From contig JADLZK010010457.1 of assembly GCA_015847255.1 (NCBI GenBank), forward strand, positions 248,001 to 312,000: DNA of 64,000 bases, in the 5' to 3' direction. The notes beneath the pieces are model-generated. The model worked only from the letters and a program-made list of their open reading frames with translations, did no database searches and had not been told where the DNA came from. The DNA is from Hyparrhenia diplandra (lineage: Eukaryota; Streptophyta; Magnoliopsida; Poales; Poaceae). Below are positions 43,688 to 55,870 of this stretch, in pieces. Position numbers and translations under genes: made by a program. Positions within the stretch are counted from its first letter, which is position 1. Each line of letters begins with the position of its first letter.

Positions 43688-46600
43688 TGCCTTTTCATTT
43701 GAAGACTTGCTTGCTATCTCTAAGCAAATATCCGGAGGATCATGTGATTAAGAAGGATGTTTTGGTCTCGAGCTGGATAGCAGAAGGTTTCATTAAACAA
43801 AAGGAGGAGACACAAGGACGGGCTGCAGGGAAAAGGAAGCTTGCAGGAGATAGCAGAGAGCTACTTCAACGATCTCATCAATCGAAGCTTGATCCAGCCG
43901 GCACAAAGTCGTGTGTATCATGAACAAGTTGATGGCCAGGTGCATTATTGCCAAGTGCACGACATGGTGCTTGAGCTAATAAATAAGTTGTCAGCTGAAG
44001 AAGGTTTTGTTACAGTAGTGTTGTCAGAAGATGGACAACAACCAAGCACACTTATATCTGCCATGCAGAAGAGGAAGATTCGCCGGCTATCACTCCATAA
44101 TAACAGCATCAAATCCTATGCGGCCACACCAGTAGCAAGCAGAGAGCAGCTATCCAAAGTGAGGTCACTTGATATCTTTGGCAAGGTGGAGTTGATACCG
44201 CCCCTGTCGAGCTTTCGTGTCCTGCGTGTGTTGCAGGTAGACGACTGCTCTGGTCTGAAAAGCTATCATCTCAATGATCTTGGCAAGTTGCGTCTCCTGA
44301 GATTTCTACGACTACATGATTTGGAAGTCACAAAACTACCCGAGAGTATCGGTGAGCTTGAGTCCCTAGAGACATTGGACATAAGACAAAGATTCGCAAG
44401 CCCAATGGTATTACTAGTATCCTTTGCTAAACTAGGAAGACTGGTCCGGCTACTCTCTAATGCAGTGAAATTGCCGGATGGTTTGACTCTAGAGAATATG
44501 ACATCTCTACGAGAGCTAAGAGGCATATTTGCTACCTTGCATGCACTGACCGAGATTGGTAAAGTGGAAGAACTCAAGGTCCTCGTACTTCGCATCCTAG
44601 ATCATGATGATGGGTTACCATCCCACACGAACAAAATGATTGTCAAGTGCCTACAATCGTTTCCCAGTCTACAAGTATTCACCCTATGGTGCGGACATTA
44701 TCATTACCTTCCCGTGGATTTCATGGCATGGCTTCCTTCTAGTCTGCGGACATTCACTACCTCGCTTGCATCTTGAGGCATTCCCAAAAGTGGACCAAAC
44801 GCAGCTGTCCCATCTCACCGTCTTGCACCTCTCATTTGTTTGATGTGCGTGTACTAGCTGAGCACCTTGAGCAGCTTGCTGAGTTGCTGTCCCTTTTGAA
44901 GGGAATGCGTGGCCTTTGGGGGGTTGAATTGGCAACAGCAAAATCTACATCTAACTATGGCCTCTAACTTCACCTAGTCAAAACCTATTGCAAGAAAGTA
45001 ATCTATCTATATGTGCAACTATGGTTTTGCTAGGTGTGTTCTATCTCTACCGCACAAAAGAGTTTTGCACCCTAAGTTCCAATCCTATCAACTAGCCTAT
45101 CAACTTCACGCTAGGAAAGGTAAATCAAGCACAAAGGTAATGCAAATAATAATGCGGAAGGTAAAGGTGGTAGAGATGCAAACTCCCGTTGACGACTCCG
45201 GTATTTTTACCGAGGTATCGCCCCCTAATCCTCGTTGGAGCCCCTCGCAAGGAATCCCTCGCAAGGGCCAAGCTCCCGGTCGGGTAACTCCGTGGATAGC
45301 CTCGGGCCTTCCCCACGCGCAAGTGGGTCTCCGGCGTGCCTTCCGGCAAGCCTCTCCCGGATGCTCCCCCGCCATCTTCACTATCAAGCTTCCGGCAATT
45401 GCCGCGGGCCTTGTTCCCTTCGGTACACGGTGGCGGCCACACCACAATCGTGGTTGGTGTGATCTCGCAAGACTTCGAGCCCCTCCGATGTACAACTCTT
45501 GGAGATTGACAAATCTCACTAAACACTAAGCCTAAGCCTAGAGCAAGCGCATATGAGCAAGGTCTAACTAACCTAAGCACTTCGCAAAGCACCTACGCTA
45601 ATCACCAAGTGATCTTTAAGCTCTATGCATGTGGAGAGCACAAATGAAGTGTAACAACACTCCCTTATCTTCCCTCAGCTCCCACACTCCTCATTTGGCC
45701 GGTTGGATGGAGTATATATAGCCACAAATGAGAATATAGCCGTTGGTGCAAAAACAAGACCGACAGACGCGCCCAGGAGCAAGCGCCGGACGCTGCACAG
45801 TGGCGTTCGGGCTCCTCGTTGCACCACGTGTACCAGCCGTTACCGCACTGGAATTACACGGGCCAGACGGCGCCTGTTGGACTCGCCAGACGCGCACTTC
45901 GCGAGGGGGCGCAGTCCAGAGAAGCAAGCACCGCGGGTGGCGACAGACGCGCGATGCGCGCGGCCCGACGCGGCGGGTCAGCGCCCGGCGCCTGAGAATT
46001 TCGGCTCGCCCGCCAACACGAAGCGCCCGGGACGCGCCTGGGCGGCGCGACTGACGCAGCTGAAATTGATGCCGGCGTCCGCGCGTTAATTCCGCGACTT
46101 TGCTGGATTTCCACTGTCCACCACGCGGCAGACGCCGCGGCAGCGTCAGTTGCTCCATGTCCCAGCGTCACGGCGCTCAAAATCTTCGAATTTTGAACTT
46201 GTTTCTTCCCGTCTTCGCTTCGGGCTCGGTTCCAATCTTCATGCTTCGACTTTAGTGAATTCTTGAGCATCTAAAATTTGACTATCTCTAGAAATTTACC
46301 GTGCCTTGGTCCAAGTCATGTTTTGCGTCCTGTGAGACTACGAAATAGACACTTGAAAACTTGTTAGTCTCATTTGGTCATGTTGTTCATCAAACACCAA
46401 AATCCAAACTAAAATGGGCCGAGGTCCATTTTCCTTACACCTTTGTTTTTCTCCATATATATTCACAGAGACATCCAAACGAGCAGGAAAAGCTAAGCTG
46501 TGCATCTGGATTCCTGTGTCTGACACACCTTGACCTTTCCATTCCACTTTTCTTCATTATGTTTCAGCAAGGGGCTATGCCAAAACTTCAAAAACTCCAC

Positions 46601-46850
46601 CTTCAGTTTGACCCTATAGCAACTACGAAACATTTTCAGACCAATACCTTCGATTGTGGCTTGGACAACCTCCCTTCTCTCCGTCATGTTATCATTCATT
46701 TAATGCAGAACTGCGCTGAAGCAGAGGTTGCTATTAGGGAAAGTCAGTTAATGATCATCCCAACCATCCATCACTCCAGTAATAATAATGGAGAGAAATC
46801 GAGCTCGATTTGTCCTATGATAGACTCCATTATTATTAGAGGTATGAGCT
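43688..46850 (+). pseudogene. NLR disease-resistance protein, copy 2 (5'-truncated, split by a solo LTR)
   Basis: Starts abruptly at RNBS-D (PFHLKTCLLSLSKYPEDHV), so the coiled coil, P-loop, kinase 2 and GLPL are all missing. After a frameshift near 43838, a long open frame to 44776 gives the winged helix, VHDMVLELINKLSAEEG (MHD-type) and LRRs (LPESIGELESLETLDI, LTLENMTSLRELRGI). It is closely similar to copy 1 and in this part better preserved. An insertion at 44897-46439 separates the last LRRs, which resume at about 46445 (QRHPNEQEKLSCASGF) and end with a stop at about 46850. Copies 1 and 2 are a tandem duplication. Confidence 0.9.
44897..46439 (-). mobile_element. Solo LTR inside NLR copy 2
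   Basis: 1543 bp, starting TGAAGGG and ending CTTACA. It is flanked by perfect CCTTT duplications at 44892-44896 and 46440-46444. NLR copy 1 has continuous LRR sequence at this point. A TATA-like CTATATATAC on the minus strand (about 45713-45722) suggests minus orientation, as in the element at 5493. There is no internal region, so it arose by LTR-LTR recombination. Confidence 0.9.
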
Positions 46851-46899
46851 GACTCCTCTACATCAAAACAAAATTTTATATATCTATTCTCTGTGCCTG

Positions 46900-47429
46900 C
46901 GAAGGAATGCAATTCTGAAACAGTACTAAGTCAAACCATCTTGAGTTTGATCAAATTTATAAAAAGTGTCAATATTTATGATATGAAATATGTATCACTT
47001 GCCAACGGACACTAGACCGAGTGGTCTAGACGCTCCCGAGGCACCCCAGGGTCCTGGGTTCGATCCCGGTTGGGAGCGGATTTTCTAGGTCTGGGTACAA
47101 AAATCCCCTAACTACCCCCGTGTGCCAAAGTACTGGTTAAAGAGATCGGCCCCTTCTCACGGGTATCGTCTCCCAATGAGGGCGGGGGCGGGGTTGCCTG
47201 GGGGGTTTGGCTGGGCCTGTGTGAGAAGGTCCTCCTTCTTAGTACAATGCCCGGGGCGGCTTGCCCCTCGCAGGTCCAGTTTTTTTTTAAATATGTATCA
47301 CTAGTTTTCATAGAATATATTTAATGCTATAACTTTTTTTTGTCAGAATCTTTGACACTATATTTTTTATAAATTTGATTAGTTTGACTAGTGCTAGAAT
47401 TGCATTTTTTTTTCCTTTCTGGATGGAGG
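46900..47429. mobile_element. Stowaway-like MITE (NLR copy 2 flank), interrupted by a SINE
   Basis: The ends are related inverted repeats. GGAATGCAATTCTGAAACAGTAC on the left pairs with CTAGTGCTAGAATTGCA..CC TTTCTGGATGGAGG on the right, with AAATTTATAAAAA on both sides. The grass Stowaway-like end GGATGGAGG is present. The MITE is split by the SINE at 47000. Confidence 0.7.
47000..47288 (+). mobile_element. tRNA-derived SINE with T tail
   Basis: 289 bp with a perfect 14 bp target duplication, AAATATGTATCACT, at 46986-46999 and 47289-47302. The 5' part has Pol III A- and B-box sequences (ACCGAGTGGTCTAGACGC and GGTTCGATCCCGG). The 3' end is a run of T, as in p-SINE/Au-type grass SINEs. It inserted into the Stowaway-like MITE, and copy 1 of the MITE lacks it. 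Confidence 0.92.
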
Positions 47430-48289
47430 CAGCTAACATATCAGTATTGCAAATGCAACATTTCATTCGTGTTTACCTTCTCTGTATTACTGCGCTAATA
47501 TAGCTTTGTGCTGCTGACATACGTTTTTTTGCCATGTTATGAAATAGATGATTCTATATTCCATTTCATATAAAATACAAATGATTCTAACTAATTTGTG
47601 TGCCAGATCAATTTTGATACTGTCAGGAAATTGACCACTCTCAAATTTGAGATATCGTGTTAAGAATTGAAACCAGGAGCATGGACATGGAGTTGGCCCT
47701 GAAGGCCTCAGCATAGTCCAATATAATTGATACTACTGTCACCCCTTAGCCTGTTAGCCAGACCAACACCACCAGGAACACAACTAGGGGCCTCTTTTAT
47801 TACACGGATTTTTAAATGACCCTAATATAGCCGGTTGGTTGGTACTACAAGGGGAACTAACCGCTATTATTAGGGTATTTACTGTTTGTCACATGTGTGC
47901 ATGCATGCTATTAGAAAAATATTGATCTTCTGATTTGAATCAAAACAAGACAACAATTGTGGCAACTAAGAAAACATGTGGTGAAGCCGACTGCAATTTT
48001 TTTCATTGTGTTACCATTGTTTTGTCACTGTTAATCTATTATCTGGGAGTAAGCTTACAAGACCATTATATTCATGCCTCTTGCACTTGCAGCATGTGTA
48101 CAATGTTCTATGTAACTGCTTAACATAACGGTCTACAAAGAGAACACTTTTGACGCCTATACAAAAATATTAGTGTAGGATAGAGTTAGTCTACAAGACC
48201 ATTGTACATGCAAATGCCTCCGGCAACATGTTACATGTGTACAATGATCTACGTTCTGTTTAACATTATGGAAGTTCGAAACTATTACA

Positions 48290-48789
48290 TTTGTAATACC
48301 ATATATGACTTCATATTCTTATTCGTGTTGTTTCTTTTGTAGGACAGAAGCAGCAGCATGTAATTTGTTACTCGTCACGTTCCTGCTTGGTCACGCGGGA
48401 TTACATGTTTTTCCATGAAATTTATTCCAATAAATTCAGTACCAGCAGTCTCTGTTTCAGAAAAATACTTTGATCCATGTTGGTTTGTTGTATGTCATTT
48501 TGTTCCCAATAAATTCAGTACTAGTATCTGTTTAAAAAATATACTTTCATTCATGGGTTTGTTGTAATTGAGTATGGATTACCATTATGACCTATTTTGG
48601 ACTTAATTAATGGACACATCATGTAGAGTTATTCAATTGAGAGCCGCAACAATACCCCTGGTAGACATAATAATGTGGTTTTGGTCCTTGAGGGCAAGAG
48701 AGCATTAATAATGCAAGTTAACAAGTTTTAACATGTAATTAGCGTAGCTTTATTAACATGTATTTTGTTATTTTTAATAAAAACTGGCA
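48290..48789. repeat. Second copy of the 17759-18385 repeat
   Basis: Same order of blocks as at 17759-18385, ending AATAAAAACTGGCA at the left edge of a Helitron. 47880-48290, before it, is AT-rich with no recognised gene. Confidence 0.75.
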
Positions 48790-50384
48790 TCTCTACAAAG
48801 GAAGACTTTCTTTTGGTGCGACAATCTTTTGGTTTGTCCGTCTGCCTCCCTCTATGCGATCCCAACCCTCTCGCGCCTACAGAAAAGGAAGGAAAGAAAT
48901 GTGATCCTCCCCTCCACTATGCCCCATGGTTGTGAAAAGGAAAGAAATAAAAAGAAAGGAAATAAATACCCCTTGGTTGTGAAAAGGAAGGGAAAATAAA
49001 AAGGAATGGAGCCAACGGAGTGCCCCCCACCCCTCCCGTCCGCTATGCCACTTGGTTGGAAATAAAAAAGAAAGGAAATAAATGCCCCTTCGTTGTGAAA
49101 AGGAAGAGAAAGAGGAAAGGAAATAAATAAAAGGAATGGAGCCAACAACGGAGTGCCCCTCGTACAAAAAAACGCCCGACCATGCCGCCGCCGCTGCCTT
49201 GACGCCGACTCTGGTCCTAGACGCCCCACGATCGCGGAGACCTCGCCATATCCCGGCGATCCGATTCCGTCGATGCGTGGACGCGCCCGCCGCCGACGGA
49301 CGATCCAACGTCATCCGATGCCACCGCCTCCACGATCGCCACCATTGCCCCGAACCACCACCGCGGCCCGAACCACAGCCATCAGCGGCGGCACGGTATG
49401 TGAAGCCAGGAGTCATGCCGGCTCGACGCCGACGACCTGCCCATGCTAACTTTCGGCGACCCTATTCCACGTGTGATCGGTGTGCGTGCCACCAGAGATG
49501 CCGGCACTTGGCGAGTGCCCGACTCGATCGCCGAAACGAAGCCAAAAGCGGGGCTGTAGTCGCTGCGGCAGCAGGGCGTGGTGTCCTCTTGAAGCACCGT
49601 GCCACCGGCGAGGTACGCCGTGTTGTGCCGGTTCCTACTATCTGTTGTGCCTGCTCGGTTCATGCCACTTCTCCCTCCTTCCTACTTTCTCTCTAGCGGG
49701 ATGTATTTGTTTTCTCCTATATGAATTAGGAAATCAGATGTCTGAACTATTATTTGAACTTTTGAATGTTGTTAGATGGAAACACTAATCGTAGATGGAT
49801 GTATTTGTTTTCTTCTGTGAAAATTAGAATTACCATGGAAGAGTCATGTGCTAGGTGATTTAGGTTGTAATGGTTGTCAATCAGGTTGACTAATTTTTTC
49901 TACTAACAAGGGAAAAAGAATTTGATCTTAATTTGCATAGGCCAAGGCATTTGATTTTAATTTGATAGTTGGCCATCATTTTACTCTGTCCATAAAATAC
50001 AAATCAATTTAGTCAAAAAGAAAATTCAGAAGTTATAGTATATATTTCCACTGTATGGTGATTAGTGGAGTAGTATTTATTTCAGAAACATCGAATATAA
50101 TTTAAGAGTGACAGTTTGTGAAATAATTGTTTTTCCATGTAGCGAGGCATAAAATTTGTTTGTTTTTTAATATACTTAATTCAATGTAATTAAAAGAATT
50201 TCCGCATCACGGAAATGTATATACAGTAGAGTTTGTGAGTTTGCAACACTGCGTTCTCCGTGATTTCCGTTCACTTTAATATCAATATTTAGTTTTTACT
50301 TATTATTATTTTATCATGCGATCCATATGCTTTTAGTACAGAAGTCTAGCTATCCCGTAGCAACGCACGGGCCCCTGAACCTAG
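48790..50384 (+). mobile_element. Non-autonomous Helitron
   Basis: Starts TCTCTACAAAGG after host A at 48789. It ends CTAG (50381-50384) before host T. A 3' hairpin with arms CCCGT/ACGGG (CCCGTAGCAACGCACGGG) lies ten bases before the end. The related sequence at 18340-18346 reads GGCATAG without an insert, which fits an empty site (GGCA/TAG). It carries a purine-rich tandem repeat at 48880-49150 and a GC-rich segment (49150-49690) with open frames that I cannot identify. No RepHel gene. Confidence 0.8.
48880..49150. repeat. Purine-rich tandem repeat inside the Helitron
   Basis: Units built from TTGTGAAAAGGAA, AGAAAGGAAATAAAT and GGAATGGAGCCAACGGAGTGC recur three to four times. Minus-strand frames through it are low complexity (Phe/Ser-rich) and are not taken as genes. 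Confidence 0.75.
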
Positions 50385-50466
50385 TAGACAATGTAAGCAA
50401 AAGCCCCTTCCATTATCTCTCCCCTCCTTTGGTCTCTGTTCCTGTCTCTGCATTTCTTCGCTATTC

Positions 50467-50994
50467 ATGATGGTCATCATGGTATGTATACTGATGCGGA
50501 ATGTGATGCTGTGTCATCTGCCAGAACCTGACGGTGAACTTCTTGGATCTCCTCGAAGAACACCAAGTTCACCGTCGTCGTCACCTGAGGAGGATGGCAA
50601 TGAGCCAATGACATCCGTGAGGAGCTCCAAGATAACGATGAAGGTGCATCTGATTCGCCTCTCCGAGATGGATAGTCTGACCATTGTTTTCAGCAAGTAC
50701 CCTTCTCTGATCGATCAAGTGCAGCCAATGGACGAGCAAACCAGAGCTGCAGGTTCTGATGTGGAGGACATTGTTGACGAGTTGGCTCCTCCAATGGAAT
50801 GGAGGAAAAAAATACTTGACACAAAAAGAGAACTGAATGGACTAAGGACATCGTCTCTGTCCACCGACAATGACAGCCACAATGAGGGATTGGAAGAAAT
50901 GACAGGACAATTGTCTAATGCTGGAACACAAAACAAAGGTGATTCAATTCAGACGGGAGATATTTCAGAGCATTATCTACCCACAAATGTCTAA
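50467..50994 (+). CDS. Hypothetical 175-residue ORF
   Basis: Open from ATG 50467 to TAA 50992-50994. The sequence is acidic and Ser/Pro-rich at the start (PSSPSSSPEEDG), then hydrophilic with an EDVID-like DVEDIVDELAPP. It reads like an exon of a real protein, but I recognise no family and see no supporting promoter or introns. It follows the Helitron directly, so it may be host gene sequence or another fragment. Confidence 0.3.
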   Translation: MMVIMVCILMRNVMLCHLPEPDGELLGSPRRTPSSPSSSPEEDGNEPMTSVRSSKITMKVHLIRLSEMDSLTIVFSKYPSLIDQVQPMDEQTRAAGSDVEDIVDELAPPMEWRKKILDTKRELNGLRTSSLSTDNDSHNEGLEEMTGQLSNAGTQNKGDSIQTGDISEHYLPTNV

Positions 50995-51123
50995 AATCTG
51001 ATGAGATTTGAATTATGTGGGATACAAGAATCGAAGAATTTTTAATCCCATCCAAACGGCGTCCGGCACGTCTCTCTCTCTTTCTGTTGCCGCCTTGTGT
51101 CGCGTGGGTCCTCTTTGTTAGCT

Positions 51124-51240
51124 ACTCCCTCTGTTCCAAAAAACATGCAATTATGGGAAACGTGTCAGTCAAACTTTGTCAACTTTGACCAAGTTTATAG
51201 CAAAAAGTATTAGGATTTATGTCTCAAAATACATTTAGAG
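51124..51240. mobile_element. Stowaway-like MITE end
   Basis: TACTCCCTCTGTTCCAAAAA followed by GTCAAACTTTGTCAACTTTGA CCAAG-type sequence, typical of one end of grass Stowaway MITEs. The other end is not visible. Confidence 0.5.
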
Positions 51241-52329
51241 TTTTGCTATTTATCTGTCATCAGATTTTCTTTACCTTTTATCTGTCGATTCTGAGCCGTC
51301 GATTTGCTTTGAGATCTGTGCTGTATATTGGGTATTGTTGGGTCCATTGTTTGTTGTTGGGTCCGTGCGTCCGTGGCACAGGAGAACGTGACTGCGCACT
51401 CCGCTAGCAGCAACCTGTCCCCTTCCTGTATCCAGCGCACATCTCGGGACCGCGCCCACCAAGGCCGAAGGCAGCGGCAGGAGCGTCGTCGTCGTCGCGC
51501 CGACGAGGGCCGGGCGAGGTCCCCAAACGGCGGCGCTAGTCGCGGCTGGACAAGGTTGCAAAGCGGCGGCACCGGTCGCACTGGGCGAGCTCTCTGAGCA
51601 GCACGGGCGGCGCGGCCGTCTCCAACTACGAGAGGGGCGTTGGCCACCATTGCTAGAGGTCGGCAGGTACCTTCATACGACGCGAGCTATGCCTTGTTTT
51701 GAACTCTGTTATTTGATTGATTTTTCTAAGATTTGACGATATGTTGGATGTATTTGTGGTTTGTGTCCATGGAGGATTTTTTTTTTTGAACCGGCGAAAC
51801 CCCATTTCCATTAAGCAACGGAAATACAAACAGAATTTTGAGACAGGCGGGCAACAAAAGACCGGACCACAGATAACGGCAGCCTAAACCTCTAGGATAC
51901 GAGCCTAAAGATACTAGACAAACTGGGATAAAAAAAGTATCGACGAGGCCAGGAACAGCCAGGCAGCATACATGCCATACCAATCGGTAGAGGGCTAAAG
52001 AGTGTGCAGGAAAAGTATCAGGTATCATCACAGTAACATAGTTTTTCAGAGACACAGCGCTGTCTTGCATTGTCAACCAAACAGCAACAGCTTCACCATC
52101 TTGTAAACATAAAAGCTTCGTTTACGTCTTTCATCATCGCCTTGCCTTGGCGCCATTGTTGCCGGCCGGTTGGGGATGTTCATTGCTGGTCCCTGGTCTT
52201 CTTAGAAAGCGTAGATTGAAGCAATTTCAAGTGCAGTGGTGATCCCATCCTTGATTGCCTCTTCTTCCTCCTCAGAATATAACCCTGCCCAGTAAACTTA
52301 TTAGGGCACAAGCGTGACATACTATTGAG

Positions 52330-55300
52330 ACAGGGATTATTGATTTTTCTCGTTTTTCAAAGTATACACTATTTCGGCCTTCCAAATGGACCAGCAAATA
52401 GCGGCTATACCCAAAGTATGGTACTTGGAGCTTAGAGGTAGCCAAGCCTCACACCACAACCATGCTTGAACCATATTACAAGGGATGTTAGAAGCACCAA
52501 AGCAAATAGCAAAAGTAGACCAAACTGTTTTAGCGGTGCTACATTCAAAAAACAAATGGATAATGCTCTCATCATCCCCGAAGTAATAACAACGGTATAC
52601 CCTGCCATCTCCTCTTAATCATATTGTCTTTGGTTAGAATGGCATTGTTCATTACTAACCACAGAATTTTTTTTATTTTATTAGGAATTTTGCTTTTCCA
52701 AATTTTCTTGTGATAAACTCCACTATCACTAGAAGTTAAGATTTTATAAACTGATTTGACAAAGAAAAGATCTTTTCTTTCCAAATTTCAGGTAATAATA
52801 TCATTTTGTTGATTGAGTTGAGTGTCTAACAAAACATTGCGAGATATCTTCCCATTGCATTTTCCATCTATCAACAAGCCATCTAGAAAGTAATACTAGA
52901 GATATCACTTTTTGCATCAGCAAGAGAAATATCTTTTTGATTAACCATATTGAATAGGTCAGGATAAGCCAAGTAAAGAGGTTTATCACCCAGCCATGGA
53001 TCTGACCAAAAGTTAATGTTTTTGCCATTACCAACTTTACATTTCCGCCCATGCGGATATATATATCTTTAACTTTAACAGATCATGCCACATAGGAGAA
53101 TCGTTTGTTTGTGTTTGACAAGTACTAATAGAATCCTTTTTCGGTATTTATATTTGATGATCACATTTGCCATAGGCCGGATTCGTCTCAAGCTTTCGAG
53201 CCATTTACAAAGGAGGCTAATATTCATTTTCCTAATATCTTTTTATACCCAAAACCACCTTTTTTTTTGTCCTTACAAATTGTAGTCCATTTAATTAAGT
53301 GGTATTTCCTCTTAGTACCTCCACCCTGCCGGAAGAAAGATCTTACGAGTTTGTCCATTTTGTATATTATGGTTTTGGGAAAAGATACATAGACATATGA
53401 TACATTGGAGCATTGCTCGAGACTTGAATCAATAAGAATTTTTTTCTGGCAGCAATAGACATAGTGCCTCCCTTCCAAATGTCTAACTTTTTTGCACTCT
53501 TTTCATACAAAGGGATCCGGTCGGCAATGTGTAACCTACTTGGACTATTTGGAACACCCAAGTACTTAATTGGAAAAATACCAACTTGGCAATTGAATAT
53601 ATCAGTATTCTATTGCGGATTGTCCTCATCATTAATAGTGATTACTTCACTTTTATTGAAATTTATTTTTTAATCCAGCCATCAGCTCATACAGATATAA
53701 CAGAACTTAAGATTTCTTGCTTTTCAAAAAATCATGTTGAAGACAAATGATGGTATCATCCGCATATTGCGAGGACTACAACACCTTTGTCAACTATATG
53801 ATCAATCAACCCAATACAAAGATTATTGGTTTGGGCTTTATGAATCATTCTAGTTAACCCATCAGCTATGAAGTTAAAAAGAATAGGAGATAATGGGTCT
53901 CCTTGTCTTACACCTTTATAGCTTTTTATATAAGTGCCCACACAATCGTTTATCTTGACACTAACTGCGTGCCACCACGAAACAACTTGTTCAATCCACT
54001 TACACCAAAGAGACAAAAACCTCGGTAACCGAGACAGTCAAATAGAAATTTCCATTTAACTTTATCATATGCTTTCTCAAAATCTAGTTTGAGTATAATA
54101 CCAGTGCTTTTTCTTTTTTTTTTTTGTCTCATGGAGAATTTCATGTAATATCATAACTCCACTCATAATGTTCACGCCTTTCATAAAGACAGTTTGGTTT
54201 TGATGGATTAGACTATCTGCCACCTTCTCCAACCTCAAAGTAAGAGTTTTTGTTATGAGCTTGTATAAACAATTAAGCGGAGACATATGGGTCTGTATTG
54301 TTGAATAATGGTAGCATCAACTTTCTTAGGTAGCAGGGTGATAATGCCATAGTTAATCCTACTGACATTCACCTTGCCATGATAGAAGTCAGAGAAGAGC
54401 TGGATAATATCAGATTTAATAAAATCCCAAAGAACTCGATAGAATTCTATAGGGATTTTATTAGGACCAGCAGCTTTATTTTTTTCCATTTGGAATAATG
54501 CATCTTTAATTTCCTTTTCATTAAAAGGTTGGCATAAAGCCAAATTGTCTACTTCCGAGACTTTTGGAGCGTCATCCCGGATATTTTGCTCCAAATGAGG
54601 GAGTTCTTCAGGTCGAGGACCAAATAACTGGGGAGTAATACTGAGTTGCATGTTCTAACAGATTCTTATCTCCTTCAATAGTGACCCCATTGTTATCAAA
54701 AGATACAATTGTGCCTTTTCTTTTCTTGCCATTTGCAATTTTATGAAAGTATTTAGTATTATTATCACCTTTGAGCAGCCATTATTCATGGATCCGCTTC
54801 TCCGGTATGTCTCTTCCTCGATCAAGAAGCTTAAAATTATCACCCATTAGCGGTGCTTTTTAATAATCGATTAGCATTCAAGCCATCGGTTTTTCTTCTT
54901 TGAGTTCAAGTTCCATCAATTCCTCCCCTCGATCAGATCTCTTTGCTTCCTTATTTCACCTTGTAGGTTGAAACCCCATCCTTTAAAATATTGTTTAAAG
55001 AGTTTCAATTTTTGTTGAATTTTATCCAATGAGGATATGGCTCTACAAGGCCTATCCCATATATTCTTAATGGCAGGAATAAAATCGGGGTTATCAAGCC
55101 AACTAAGTTCAAATCTAAAATGAATCTTTTTCATAGGGGGTTTATCATTAATACATACTATCAAAGGGTTATGATCGAGAAATCTCTCTTGTGAGTTTCT
55201 TAACCATAACGATTGGGGAAGATATCTTCCCAGCTTTTTGTTACTAGTATTCTATCTAATTTTTCAAGTGTGGGATCCTCCTGATTGTTGGTCCAAGTAA

Positions 55301-55870
55301 AGAGGCCACCGGTCATTATTATTTCCCTCAATTCATGGAATTCAATCAAAGTGTTAAACATATCGGAGAATGTCTATGAAGACCATTCATCTTATTTCTT
55401 TCATAAATGAATCTTATAATATTGAAGTCTCCACCAATGACCAAAGGCTCCATACTATGGGAGCAAAAAGATGACAATTCGGTCGGGAATCTAGTTTTTT
55501 TTCTTCTTGAGCAGCTCCATACACCACTAGCGATTCCATTTTGTTCTATTTATTTTGTCCCATAGATTCAATTGCAACATAAATTCTCCTTGCTCAAAAG
55601 ATCCCACATCATAAAATTGTAGTCTAACACCAACCAAGATACCACCGATTTACCAATTGAAGGATTACTCATCCATAGATATTCTTTTGTATGATCAATA
55701 TTTCTTAAAATCTTTTTTTCATCACAATGCTGCAACATAGTCTCTTGAAAACCAATGAAATGAAAAGCATATTGGTGTATAAGATTTTTTGAGATATGTA
55801 GCTACACCAGATTTTTTGAGGCCTCTGCAATTCCAAATAAGACCTATCGTATTAACTTTTCTTTTTGGAT
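52330..55870 (-). pseudogene. LINE ORF2: endonuclease, reverse transcriptase, zf-RVT
   Basis: From 55870 down, the minus strand reads the endonuclease start (IGLIWNCRGLKKSGV, then FIGFQET with the catalytic Glu). The RT follows with LKLDFEKAYDKVKW, RQGDPLSPILFNFIADGL and QYADDTIIC (about 53740-53765). The zf-RVT block comes last (YKILTSSDSG, then WKSKIPNKIKKILWLVMNNA). The pieces lie in different frames with many stops. Frames shift most often within the endonuclease (55170-55860). Confidence 0.9.

Noticed and set aside
48852..49416. Long minus-strand frames in the left part of the Helitron
   Set aside because: The N- or C-terminal halves are Phe/Ser-rich translations of a purine-rich tandem repeat. 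No recognisable protein.
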